Source: Clostridia bacterium | Lineage (GTDB): Bacteria > Bacillota > Clostridia > Christensenellales > UMGS416 | NCBI GenBank assembly: GCA_016938675.1 | Contig: JAFGUF010000017.1 | Location: forward strand, 1 to 44,567 | DNA: 44,567 bases | Reading direction: 5' to 3' | Shown here: piece after piece, positions 33,188 through 39,822 of the stretch | Layout: the number at the start of each line of letters is the position of its first letter | Numbering within the stretch: position 1 is the stretch's first letter | Translations under genes and position numbers: made by a program | Notes under the pieces: generated by a model | The model's input: the letters and a program-made list of their open reading frames with translations, nothing else | What the model was told of the DNA's origin: nothing | The model's database searches: none

Positions 33188-34408
33188 TTAACCCTGCCTT
33201 TTGCCGAAGAACTGATAGCTGAAGACTTTTTCGCCCTCGACAAAGTAATCCTCATAACGGCCGCCGGAGGTGAGATAATCCGAGGTGGACTCATTTATTG
33301 TTTTGTAGCCTAAGTCTGCTATGTTCTTTTTAATATTTTTCAGCACAAAGTTTTTGCGGTTAGCTTCATCTATCTGACCGTTGGGGCTGAAATTCTTAAA
33401 GACGATATAGCTGCCTGCAAGATAGGCTGTGCGCTTGGCCATGGGGTCGATAGCGCTCAAAAGGAACTCCGTATTATCGAATGAAAAATTGCTGGTGCCT
33501 GAAAAATCAAAGATGATATCGGCGGATTCATCGGGAAGAGGAGTGTCGCGGAAGTCGCCGCATACGAAGAGTACATTCTTTGCGATGCCTGTCTTTTCCA
33601 GCATGGCTTTCAAAAAAAGGTGCCTGTTGATATCGTAATCCACGGCCAGGTATACGCTGGAATCGGGGAGGGCGCTGTAGAGATTTCTCAATAGGAAACC
33701 CATGCCGCTGCCAAGCTCCAAAATAACTTTGCCCTCAAGCAGGCTCATATCGAAAATATTGCTAAAATACTCTATACTTTTATACACCTTGTCCAGGTAT
33801 TCGCCGTCGGTATTTTTGATGTAGTCGGCGATGAAATCCTCGCTGAATTTATCGCTTATTGCTGATGCGGGCGAGGTGAAGATGATGCCGTTTTCTATTT
33901 TATATTCATTGCCGCATGTGCATTTCAATGTGCCTGATAATATTCTGTTTTCTTCGATTTTGCCGCTTGATAATACCAGCGCGCTGCCGCATTTGCGGCA
34001 CTTAATTATATTGAGAGCCGAGACATCAACACCTAAGGTAACAGTGCCCTTAGCTTCGTATTGGTTAAGCTTTTTCATTTCTTCTGTGAGGGCTGTTTTC
34101 ATTGATGACAGTTCATCTATCTGCCGTGAAATCTGCCCCAGTCGGGAAGAGTAGAGCGAGCGGAAATACTCCTGCTGCTGGTAGTCCGTGAAGCGCCCCA
34201 GCGAACGGAAGAGGAAGATTGTCTTAATCTCGCTTAGTGAAAAGCCCATGCTCTTTAGGGCGAATATCTCCGTGAGGCTTTGCTGGCAGCTTTCGCCGAA
34301 GTCGTACTGGCCGCCCGTTTTGCGCACGATAAGAAGGCCTAAGTCCATGTAGTGCCTTATGGTATCTATGCTGGTGTTGTTTTTTTTCGCGAATTCGCCG
34401 ATTTTCAT
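33188..34408 (-). CDS. MerR-family regulator fused to zinc ribbon and SAM methyltransferase
   Basis: 406 residues, AGGA eight bases upstream. Residues 1-70 are a MerR winged helix (MKIGEFAKKNNTSIDTIRHYMDLGLL...IFALKSMGFSLSEIK), followed by a helix to about 118 that normally forms the dimer coil. A zinc-ribbon/Trm112-like segment is next (CRKCG...CTCGNEYKIENGIIF, about 136-177). A class I methyltransferase completes it (motif I VILELGSGMGFLL, about 228-240; YLAVDYD; VCGDFRDTPLPDESADIIFDF). The zinc ribbon before the methyltransferase recalls RlmA-type rRNA methyltransferases. The fusion could make a sensor that changes binding on SAM or substrate, or an enzyme with its own regulator. The MFS exporter follows directly. 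Domain calls are firm; substrate and signal are unknown. Confidence 0.9.
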   Translation of the reverse strand: MKIGEFAKKNNTSIDTIRHYMDLGLLIVRKTGGQYDFGESCQQSLTEIFALKSMGFSLSEIKTIFLFRSLGRFTDYQQQEYFRSLYSSRLGQISRQIDELSSMKTALTEEMKKLNQYEAKGTVTLGVDVSALNIIKCRKCGSALVLSSGKIEENRILSGTLKCTCGNEYKIENGIIFTSPASAISDKFSEDFIADYIKNTDGEYLDKVYKSIEYFSNIFDMSLLEGKVILELGSGMGFLLRNLYSALPDSSVYLAVDYDINRHLFLKAMLEKTGIAKNVLFVCGDFRDTPLPDESADIIFDFSGTSNFSFDNTEFLLSAIDPMAKRTAYLAGSYIVFKNFSPNGQIDEANRKNFVLKNIKKNIADLGYKTINESTSDYLTSGGRYEDYFVEGEKVFSYQFFGKRQG

Positions 34409-34438
34409 GTATTTGTCCTGCCTAGATTGGATAGGTTA

Positions 34439-34467
34439 ATATTAGCAGAAAAATCGGGGGTTGGCAA
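34439..34467 (-). promoter_or_regulatory. promoter of the MerR-methyltransferase gene
   Basis: Minus strand TTGCCA (34467-34462), 17 bp, TAATAT (34444-34439), about 30 bp before the start. Confidence 0.5.
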
Positions 34468-34498
34468 TGGAGGGGAGGGAATGACTGATATACGACTT

Positions 34499-34728
34499 CC
34501 CTCCTGAAAGCCAGGCGGTATCTTATAGATGTCGCAATGAACGAAAGCAGTTTTGAAAAACTGCGAAAGTAAGCTTTCTTTCTCCCTTTGGCAGGAATAA
34601 TATACGCCGGAGGTGGGTATTGACGAAGTTAGCTTTACCACCTATGGCCTTTAATATCTGCCTAAGGCAGGTATTAACTCAATGATATAGGCAGAAATCT
34701 ATTTTGAGTCGCCTCGGCTTCGGAGAAA
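34499..34728. repeat. mosaic interspersed repeat region R5 (module F plus fragments)
   Basis: Module F (34499-34594) matches 19851-19948, with the hairpin GCAGTTTT-GAA-AAACTGC. It is followed by AATAATAT.CGCCG.AGG as in R3, a second TGCCTAAGGCA hairpin and the end of module A (34702-34727, TTTTGAGTCGCCTCGGCT). It lies in the 428-bp gap 34409-34836, whose remainder carries promoters for the genes on either side. Confidence 0.7.
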
Positions 34729-34782
34729 ATGGAGACTATCACTAAAAATATATTAATTCATGTGGCAGAACATATCCATAGA

Positions 34783-34791
34783 TGGTATAAT
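34783..34791 (+). promoter_or_regulatory. extended -10 promoter for the coiled-coil lipoprotein operon
   Basis: TGGTATAAT, 45 bp before the ATG at 34837. The -35 is weak. Confidence 0.5.
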
Positions 34792-34836
34792 ATAGCATTG
34801 AACGGCTCGGTTACACAAATCAAACTGGAGGTTAAG

Positions 34837-35571
34837 ATGAAGAAAACTCTACTGATACTCATGATTATTGGGGTACTGATTGCAATGGCATCATGCGGTA
34901 ATCCCGCGCAGGAGCTCGAAGATGAGCTATCTCAATTGAAAGCAAAACTCGATGAGACTGAGGATATAAAGGTTGAGCTGGAGGGCGAAAAAGAGCAGCT
35001 GATTACTGGCATATCGAGGCTGGAGTGCGACGCTGAATCCGCGGACAGAAATCTGGGCTTCAGCGAGTACACCATGAAGATAAACGCATCAGACTTCATA
35101 GAGAAATACAAAATACTATGCGCCGACTACACCCAGATAAAATCGCTGTACACTGCTCCGCAGCTAAAGGAGAATTTTGATTTCACGACTGAGACTATCG
35201 GCACTACAACAAAGTATTCCCTGATAGTATTTGCAGATGAATCAAAAAGTGACAATATTGAAATGGTGATAAAAGCGAATGGCGATGCTATATACGAAGC
35301 AATCATAAATTATAGAAACATTTCATCTGAAGCAAGCTACGAAGAAAACTTGTCTCAGCTGACAACTGCGGCAACTATGATGATGTACGCGCTTTATATG
35401 GCCTGCTACGATATGGACGTTGTTACAGAACAGATAGAGTATGCCGACTATGTTATGAAGAACTCAGGAGTTTTTTATGACGGAAACATGTGGCTTTATA
35501 CAAGCGGCGATGAAAACTACCAAAAGATAGTCTGCTTGGCCGTCGGACCGCAGGAAGAGCAGGGGGAATGA
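34837..35571 (+). CDS. coiled-coil lipoprotein, first of a tandem pair
   Basis: 244 residues. The ATG at 34837 follows GGAGG at six bases; the frame upstream to 34729 enters a repeat and is not used. The lipoprotein signal ends IAMASC. Residues about 24-62 form a Glu/Leu/Lys heptad coiled coil (QELEDELSQLKAKLDETEDIK). The remaining 180 residues are a mixed alpha/beta domain without recognised motif. The next gene encodes a protein of the same size and plan, so they may pair through the coiled coils. Function unknown. Confidence 0.8.
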   Translation: MKKTLLILMIIGVLIAMASCGNPAQELEDELSQLKAKLDETEDIKVELEGEKEQLITGISRLECDAESADRNLGFSEYTMKINASDFIEKYKILCADYTQIKSLYTAPQLKENFDFTTETIGTTTKYSLIVFADESKSDNIEMVIKANGDAIYEAIINYRNISSEASYEENLSQLTTAATMMMYALYMACYDMDVVTEQIEYADYVMKNSGVFYDGNMWLYTSGDENYQKIVCLAVGPQEEQGE

Positions 35572-35573
35572 TT

Positions 35574-36314
35574 ATGAGAAAAATTATAGTATTTGTTTTA
35601 TGTATTACGACTGTGGCGGCACTCTTTACGGGATGTATAGACAAGCAGTTGGTTGAAGACCTGGAAAATGATATAGAGGATATGCAGGATGAACTGAACG
35701 ATATAGAAAATGAGAACGAAAGCCTTACCGAGGAAATAGCTGAACTAAATAAAAGGGCTGATGGCGAAAAAGAAAAAATACAAAAATGGGATATACTGCA
35801 GACAGAAAGAAGCGATGGCGAAGGGCTTGATACACTGGATATCACTTTTCCGGAACTTTACGCACAGATGGCATATTTTAATAAAGTAAATGACATGTCG
35901 GAATACGATTCGCCACTAGTGTACTTTGACGGCGATACTGTATATTACGATTTTGATATATCTAATAACAGCGATCCGGAGTGTGATGGATACTTGATTG
36001 AGGTTCTTACTGACAGAGAAAGTGGAATGGTAACTGAAATACGGGTATTTATGTTTAAGGACGTGAGCAGTCGAACTGAGGGTGATTCCTATGACTTATA
36101 TTACTATCACATAACATTGAATGTAGTCTGCTCATATCTGATGGCGAAGCAGTCGCCTTTTGAAGTCGGCGATGAAATCATAAATCAGGCTTTTACTATG
36201 GTAGATGACTGGCTAACATATATGTATTTATATGGCGATTATAATATAGATATTTATAAGGCATTCAGCGAGGACGAATATGAAGTGAGGATTATAACTC
36301 CGATGGAAAGTTGA
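35574..36314 (+). CDS. coiled-coil lipoprotein, second of a tandem pair
   Basis: 246 residues from the ATG at 35574, with GGGGGA six bases upstream. An ATG at 35568 overlaps the previous stop (ATGA) but has its site too close, though coupling is possible either way. The signal peptide ends LFTGC. A very acidic coiled coil spans about residues 24-65 (VEDLENDIEDMQDELNDIEN). The rest is a globular domain similar in size to its neighbour's, with sparse resemblance. The two genes form one operon closed by the terminator at 36349-36379. Confidence 0.8.
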   Translation: MRKIIVFVLCITTVAALFTGCIDKQLVEDLENDIEDMQDELNDIENENESLTEEIAELNKRADGEKEKIQKWDILQTERSDGEGLDTLDITFPELYAQMAYFNKVNDMSEYDSPLVYFDGDTVYYDFDISNNSDPECDGYLIEVLTDRESGMVTEIRVFMFKDVSSRTEGDSYDLYYYHITLNVVCSYLMAKQSPFEVGDEIINQAFTMVDDWLTYMYLYGDYNIDIYKAFSEDEYEVRIITPMES

Positions 36315-36348
36315 CACCATAAGTGAAACATATATTTATGCAACCAGA

Positions 36349-36379
36349 GGGACATTCCGGAGGTGGAATGCCCCTTTTA
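36349..36379 (+). terminator. intrinsic terminator after the lipoprotein pair
   Basis: GGG-A-CATTCC (36349-36358) pairs with GGAATG-C-CCC (36365-36374) with one mismatch, then TTTTA. Confidence 0.75.
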
Positions 36380-36387
36380 TGCAGCTG

Positions 36388-37554
36388 TTATTTCATCACC
36401 ACCCTCACAACCTTCCCCTTCCCAAACCTCAGCACAACCCCACCCCTCAAATCCACACGCAAATTAACATCCGTCACAACCTCATCGCCCAGCCGTACCC
36501 CTTTTCCCTGAATATGCCTGCGCGCCTCGGAATTGGAGGAAGCAAAGCCGGCAAATTTAAGCAGCGTTATGATATCCGCCTCAGCCTCGGGAAAAGTGAG
36601 CGTGTCTATATCATCGGGCAGCGCGCCGCTCGCTAATTTTATGTAGCGTTCCTTGGCCTTATGGCATAGCTGCGCATCGTGGTACATCTCAGTAATCATT
36701 TCAGCGTATGCAAAGTGCGCCTTGCGAATATCGTCGGAGACTATGCGCCTGGCCTCGTCCCTTTCGATGTCGGTGGTTAATACAAAGTAATCCAAGAGCA
36801 GCTCATCGGGCACCTTCATGCACTTTTCAAACATAATGTCTGCGCTCTCTGAAATGCCGATGTAGTTATCTAAAGATTTGCTCATCTTCTCCTTCCCATC
36901 AAGCCCGATAAGCAGAGGGAAGGTCATAACGACCTGCGGCTGCTGACTATAGTGGGACTGCAGCGTGCGCCCCACAAGCAGGTTGAATGTCTGGTCGGTG
37001 CCGCCTATTTCGATGTCCGCGTTTAGTGCAACCGAATCATAGCCCTGAACTAAGGGGTATAGAAGCTCGTGCAGGCTGATGGGCGTACCTTCAGCGTAAC
37101 GGGTCTTAAAATCGTCGCGCTCCATAATGCGGGCAAGGGTATACTTGGAGGCGAGGCTTATTACCTCGTCAAAGCTTAGTTTGTTTAGCCAGGCGGAATT
37201 ATACTCGATGCGGGTTTTTGCAGGGTCTAAGATTTTTGTTACCTGCTCGAAGTAGGACTGCCCGGCGATACGAGTCTGCTCCAGGGTGAGGGCAGGGCGG
37301 GTCTTTGATTTGCCGGTGGGGTCGCCGATCATTCCAGTGAAGTCGCCGATCACGAAGACCACCTCGTGGCCTAAATCCTGAAACAGTTTCAGCTTGCGCA
37401 GGACGACCGTGTGCCCTAGGTGCAGGTCCGGGCGGCTTGGGTCTGCGCCCAGCTTGATGATGAGTTTTTTGCCGGAAGATAGCTTTTCCTCCAGTGATTC
37501 AATGGTGTGCACGCTGACCGCGCCTTTGATTATTTGTGCTGTTAAGTTTTGCAT
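36388..37554 (-). CDS. tyrS: tyrosyl-tRNA synthetase
   Basis: 388 residues from the ATG at 37554 (GGAGGG four bases upstream); the frame runs 16 codons further but without a site. It charges tRNA-Tyr in the cytoplasm. Class I motifs are HLGH (residues 45-48, the HIGH motif) and KMSKS (223-227). A tyrosine-binding pocket is formed around GGTDQTFNLL and LVQGYDS. A complete S4 RNA-binding domain ends the protein (about 325-388, FAGFASSNSEARRHIQGKGVRLG). It belongs to the TyrZ-like group by its ADPSRPDLHLGH start. Expression is controlled by the attenuator at 37584-37725. Confidence 0.96.
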   Translation of the reverse strand: MQNLTAQIIKGAVSVHTIESLEEKLSSGKKLIIKLGADPSRPDLHLGHTVVLRKLKLFQDLGHEVVFVIGDFTGMIGDPTGKSKTRPALTLEQTRIAGQSYFEQVTKILDPAKTRIEYNSAWLNKLSFDEVISLASKYTLARIMERDDFKTRYAEGTPISLHELLYPLVQGYDSVALNADIEIGGTDQTFNLLVGRTLQSHYSQQPQVVMTFPLLIGLDGKEKMSKSLDNYIGISESADIMFEKCMKVPDELLLDYFVLTTDIERDEARRIVSDDIRKAHFAYAEMITEMYHDAQLCHKAKERYIKLASGALPDDIDTLTFPEAEADIITLLKFAGFASSNSEARRHIQGKGVRLGDEVVTDVNLRVDLRGGVVLRFGKGKVVRVVMK

Positions 37555-37583
37555 TATGCCCTCCATAAAGTTTTTTTGTAAAT

Positions 37584-37616
37584 AAAAAAGCCCGAAACTC
37601 ATGTGAGCTTCAGGCT
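37584..37616 (-). terminator. attenuator terminator in the tyrS leader
   Basis: On the minus strand AGCCTGAAGCTC (37616-37605), loop ACAT, GAGTTTCGGGCT (37600-37589), then six T: a 12-bp stem with two G-U pairs. It lies 30 bp before the tyrS start, so it must be read through for tyrS to be expressed. Its 5' arm GAAGCTC can instead pair with GAGCTTT at 37665-37659, upstream in the leader. Confidence 0.85.
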
Positions 37617-37644
37617 GTGATTTCGCGGTTTGTATCTTATAAAA

Positions 37645-37725
37645 TCATTGCATTACTAAAAGCTCGAACGTATGTGATTTCGAGTAGTAGTAATAATATG
37701 CTGTTGTTGATATGAAATAAATCAT
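37645..37725 (-). CDS. tyrS leader peptide with five consecutive Tyr codons
   Basis: 26 codons, ATG at 37725, TGA at 37647-37645. The peptide begins MIYFISTTA, then five tyrosines (codons 10-14, TAT TAT TAC TAC TAC), then SKSHTFELLVMQ. AAGG lies seven bases before the ATG. It sits between the tyrS promoter and the attenuator terminator. The Tyr run ends exactly where the first hairpin arm begins (CTCGAA, 37684-37679), which pairs with TTCGAG (37668-37663). A ribosome stalled on Tyr codons would cover the first arm and free the second to form the antiterminator. The ORF and codons are read directly; regulation is inferred from the design. Confidence 0.85.
   Translation of the reverse strand: MIYFISTTAYYYYYSKSHTFELLVMQ
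37659..37684 (-). promoter_or_regulatory. attenuator segments 1 and 2 (protector/antiterminator arms) of the tyrS leader
   Basis: Segment 1 CTCGAA (37684-37679) pairs with segment 2 TTCGAG (37668-37663) across a ten-base loop. Alternatively segment 2 GAGCTTT (37665-37659) pairs with GAAGCTC (37611-37605), the 5' arm of the terminator. The two pairings exclude each other, as do antiterminator and terminator. Confidence 0.75.
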
Positions 37726-37750
37726 TTGCGAGCCTTTTTAGGTTTTTGTC

Positions 37751-37779
37751 ATTATATACTAATTTTTTAAGGAGCGCAA
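37751..37779 (-). promoter_or_regulatory. promoter of the tyrS leader
   Basis: Minus strand TTGCGC (37779-37774), 17 bp, TATAAT (37756-37751). The predicted start near 37744 gives a leader of about 190 nt. Confidence 0.65.
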
Positions 37780-37786
37780 GGGGCAG

Positions 37787-38362
37787 CTAGGCAATCGCGG
37801 AGGATATTTTGTTCACCACAAGGAATTGGATTGCATAGAGCATAGTTAGATAGAGCTTTTGGCTTTCTGCGTCATCTGCGTGAATGTCAAAATCTATGTG
37901 ATTTAAAAGGCTTACTTTGCCCTGCCGTAAGAGTTTGATAATACCCAGGTTTATTTTCTCAGTTTTTTTGTGGTCTTTTTCTATCAGCGCTTCTACATTA
38001 TCCGGGTGCGGCTTGATTTCGGCTATTAGCGCGCCGTTCTTTTCAAAGGACCTTTGCATAAAATAGAAATGGTAGTTTCCATCCGGAGCTTCAATGGATA
38101 CATTATAGCCGGCGAAGAAATTATCTGCTATTTGCAGCTTTGCAGCCTCCGTAGTATCTTTGAATATGGTCAATTCAGTATTGCGCCCGGAGGTAGTGTC
38201 ATCTATCAAATATATGGGGTATCCGTTGTTATCATACACAGCGATTTTAGAGCCTAAAGAATGTGCTTTGTCTTCAAACTCCAAAATTACATTATTGTCC
38301 TGGTCTAAAAAGAAGATATTGATGATGTCGTCCAGGGATTTGCTCTCTCTGTGTATTCTCAT
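37787..38362 (-). CDS. tubby-C-terminal/LURP-one-like protein
   Basis: 191 residues, AGGATTAGTAT before the ATG. It is almost all beta strands with a repeating pattern (LEFEDKAHSLGSKIAVYDNNGYPIYLIDD, FAGYNVSIEAPDGNYHFYFMQRSFEKNGALIAEIKP). This fits the twelve-stranded barrel of tubby-like/LURP-one-related (LOR) proteins, where successive hairpins wrap a central helix. The C-terminal helix LYLTMLYAIQFLV is hydrophobic, as in that fold. The assignment is by pattern and not secure. The gene ends just before the tyrS promoter. Confidence 0.6.
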   Translation of the reverse strand: MRIHRESKSLDDIINIFFLDQDNNVILEFEDKAHSLGSKIAVYDNNGYPIYLIDDTTSGRNTELTIFKDTTEAAKLQIADNFFAGYNVSIEAPDGNYHFYFMQRSFEKNGALIAEIKPHPDNVEALIEKDHKKTEKINLGIIKLLRQGKVSLLNHIDFDIHADDAESQKLYLTMLYAIQFLVVNKISSAIA

Positions 38363-38564
38363 ATACTAATCCTATTAATTTTATCGCATTATATCCACGT
38401 ATTTTTATAATAAAAAAGATGTATAATAATAATATTTAATGAGTAAAAGGGCTAATTTATGCAGTAATAGCTTAATAAAGAAGATGAATTTCGGTTTAAT
38501 AGCATATTATCAACGATTAATTATCGTTCTGAAGCCCGCTGCCATAAAAATATTCCAATTAATC

Positions 38565-38593
38565 TTGATAATAGCATTTATTAGCCGTATTAT
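38565..38593 (+). promoter_or_regulatory. promoter of sbcDC
   Basis: TTGATA (38565-38570), 17 bp, TATTAT (38588-38593), about 70 bp before sbcD. The rest of the gap 38363-38661 is AT-rich with no convincing gene. Confidence 0.5.
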
Positions 38594-38661
38594 TATAATA
38601 GGGCGGAATATACTTCAATTTGTGACGCGGAAAAGAAAAACGAAGGGCAGAGAGGAAGATT

Positions 38662-39822
38662 ATGAAAATACTACATACAGCCGACTGGCATCTGGGCAAA
38701 ATTGTCCATGAGCACAGCATGCTAAATGACCAGAAGCATGCGCTCCGCGAGCTGATAAAAATAATAGACACTGAAAAGCCCGACGTGATGATAATAGCGG
38801 GCGATATATACGACCGGTCGCAGCCCTCAATTGAGGCAGTTGAGCTGCTGGATGATACGCTGACTGAAATTATTATGCAGAAAAAATGCCCTGTGATTAT
38901 GATATCCGGAAACCACGATAGCCCAGTAAGGATAGGCTTCGCGGGAAGGATACTAAGGGAGAACGGGCTATTCATTGCAGGGGAAGTATCTGAGTATATA
39001 AAGCCGATAATTTTAAATGACGAGCACGGGGCAGTATGCTTCTATGCAGTACCCTTTGCAGAGCACGCCGCTGTGCGCGAAGCATACACAGATGAAAGCA
39101 TAAAAAGCCAGAGCGATGCCATACAGAAAATAACGGAAGCAATCTACAAAAAGATGGATAAAGGCGCACGAAACGTATGCATAGCCCACTCCTACATCGG
39201 CAGCATGGAAGGCATGGAAGAAAGCGACAGCGAGCGCCAGATATCAGTGGGCGGCACGGAGATAGTGGACGCAGCCTATTTCGATCAATTCAACTATACG
39301 GCACTTGGGCACCTGCACAAGGCTCAGAAGGCATTGAAGGACAACATACGGTATTCAGGCTCACTGCTTAAATATTCATTTTCAGAAAGCAGGCATATTA
39401 AGTCTGTAACGATTGCGGACATTGACGCCGAAGGCAATTCATCAATTGAGCAGATACCCATCGAGCCCTTGCACGACATGCGGGAGATAAAGGGAAAGCT
39501 TAAGGACTTAATAAGCGAAAAAGTATATAAGCTGGCAGACACCAGTGACTACATAAAGGCCATATTGACAGACGAAGGCGAGCTATTGGAGCCCATGTAC
39601 GCTCTGCGCTCAGTTTACCCAAATATACTGCGGATGGAAAGGCAGAAAAATGCTAAGGCTGAGGATTCAATGATAGCCAGCGCAGGGGAATACGCAAAGA
39701 AGCCGCCGATTGATATTGCAGGGGAATTCTATGAAGATGTGACGGGAGAAAAAATAGGCAAAAGCAGGAAAGCAATCATTGAAAGCGTGCTGACCGATAT
39801 TATGAAAGGGGAAAGACAATGA
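38662..39822 (+). CDS. sbcD: nuclease subunit SbcD
   Basis: 386 residues, GAGGAAGATT before the ATG. It is the Mre11-type phosphoesterase of the SbcCD complex, which opens hairpins and processes double-strand ends. Metal-binding motifs are ADWHLG (residues 7-12), IIAGDIYDR (about 44-52), ISGNHDSP (about 80-88), IAHSY and LGHLHKAQ. The C-terminal part lacks catalytic motifs and would contact SbcC. The stop codon overlaps the sbcC start (ATGA), so the two subunits are translationally coupled. Confidence 0.95.
   Translation: MKILHTADWHLGKIVHEHSMLNDQKHALRELIKIIDTEKPDVMIIAGDIYDRSQPSIEAVELLDDTLTEIIMQKKCPVIMISGNHDSPVRIGFAGRILRENGLFIAGEVSEYIKPIILNDEHGAVCFYAVPFAEHAAVREAYTDESIKSQSDAIQKITEAIYKKMDKGARNVCIAHSYIGSMEGMEESDSERQISVGGTEIVDAAYFDQFNYTALGHLHKAQKALKDNIRYSGSLLKYSFSESRHIKSVTIADIDAEGNSSIEQIPIEPLHDMREIKGKLKDLISEKVYKLADTSDYIKAILTDEGELLEPMYALRSVYPNILRMERQKNAKAEDSMIASAGEYAKKPPIDIAGEFYEDVTGEKIGKSRKAIIESVLTDIMKGERQ

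Noticed and set aside
34729-34836. 36-codon N-terminal extension of the coiled-coil lipoprotein
   Set aside because: It would bury the lipoprotein signal and it contains the promoter; GGAGG marks the ATG at 34837.
37555-37745. T-box riboswitch before tyrS
   Set aside because: The conserved T-box core and a recognisable Stem I are missing; only ACCGCG is present. The leader ORF with its Tyr run explains the structure better.
38439-38711. 90-codon plus-strand ORF before sbcD
   Set aside because: No ribosome binding site, overlaps the sbcD promoter and start in another frame, no family resemblance.
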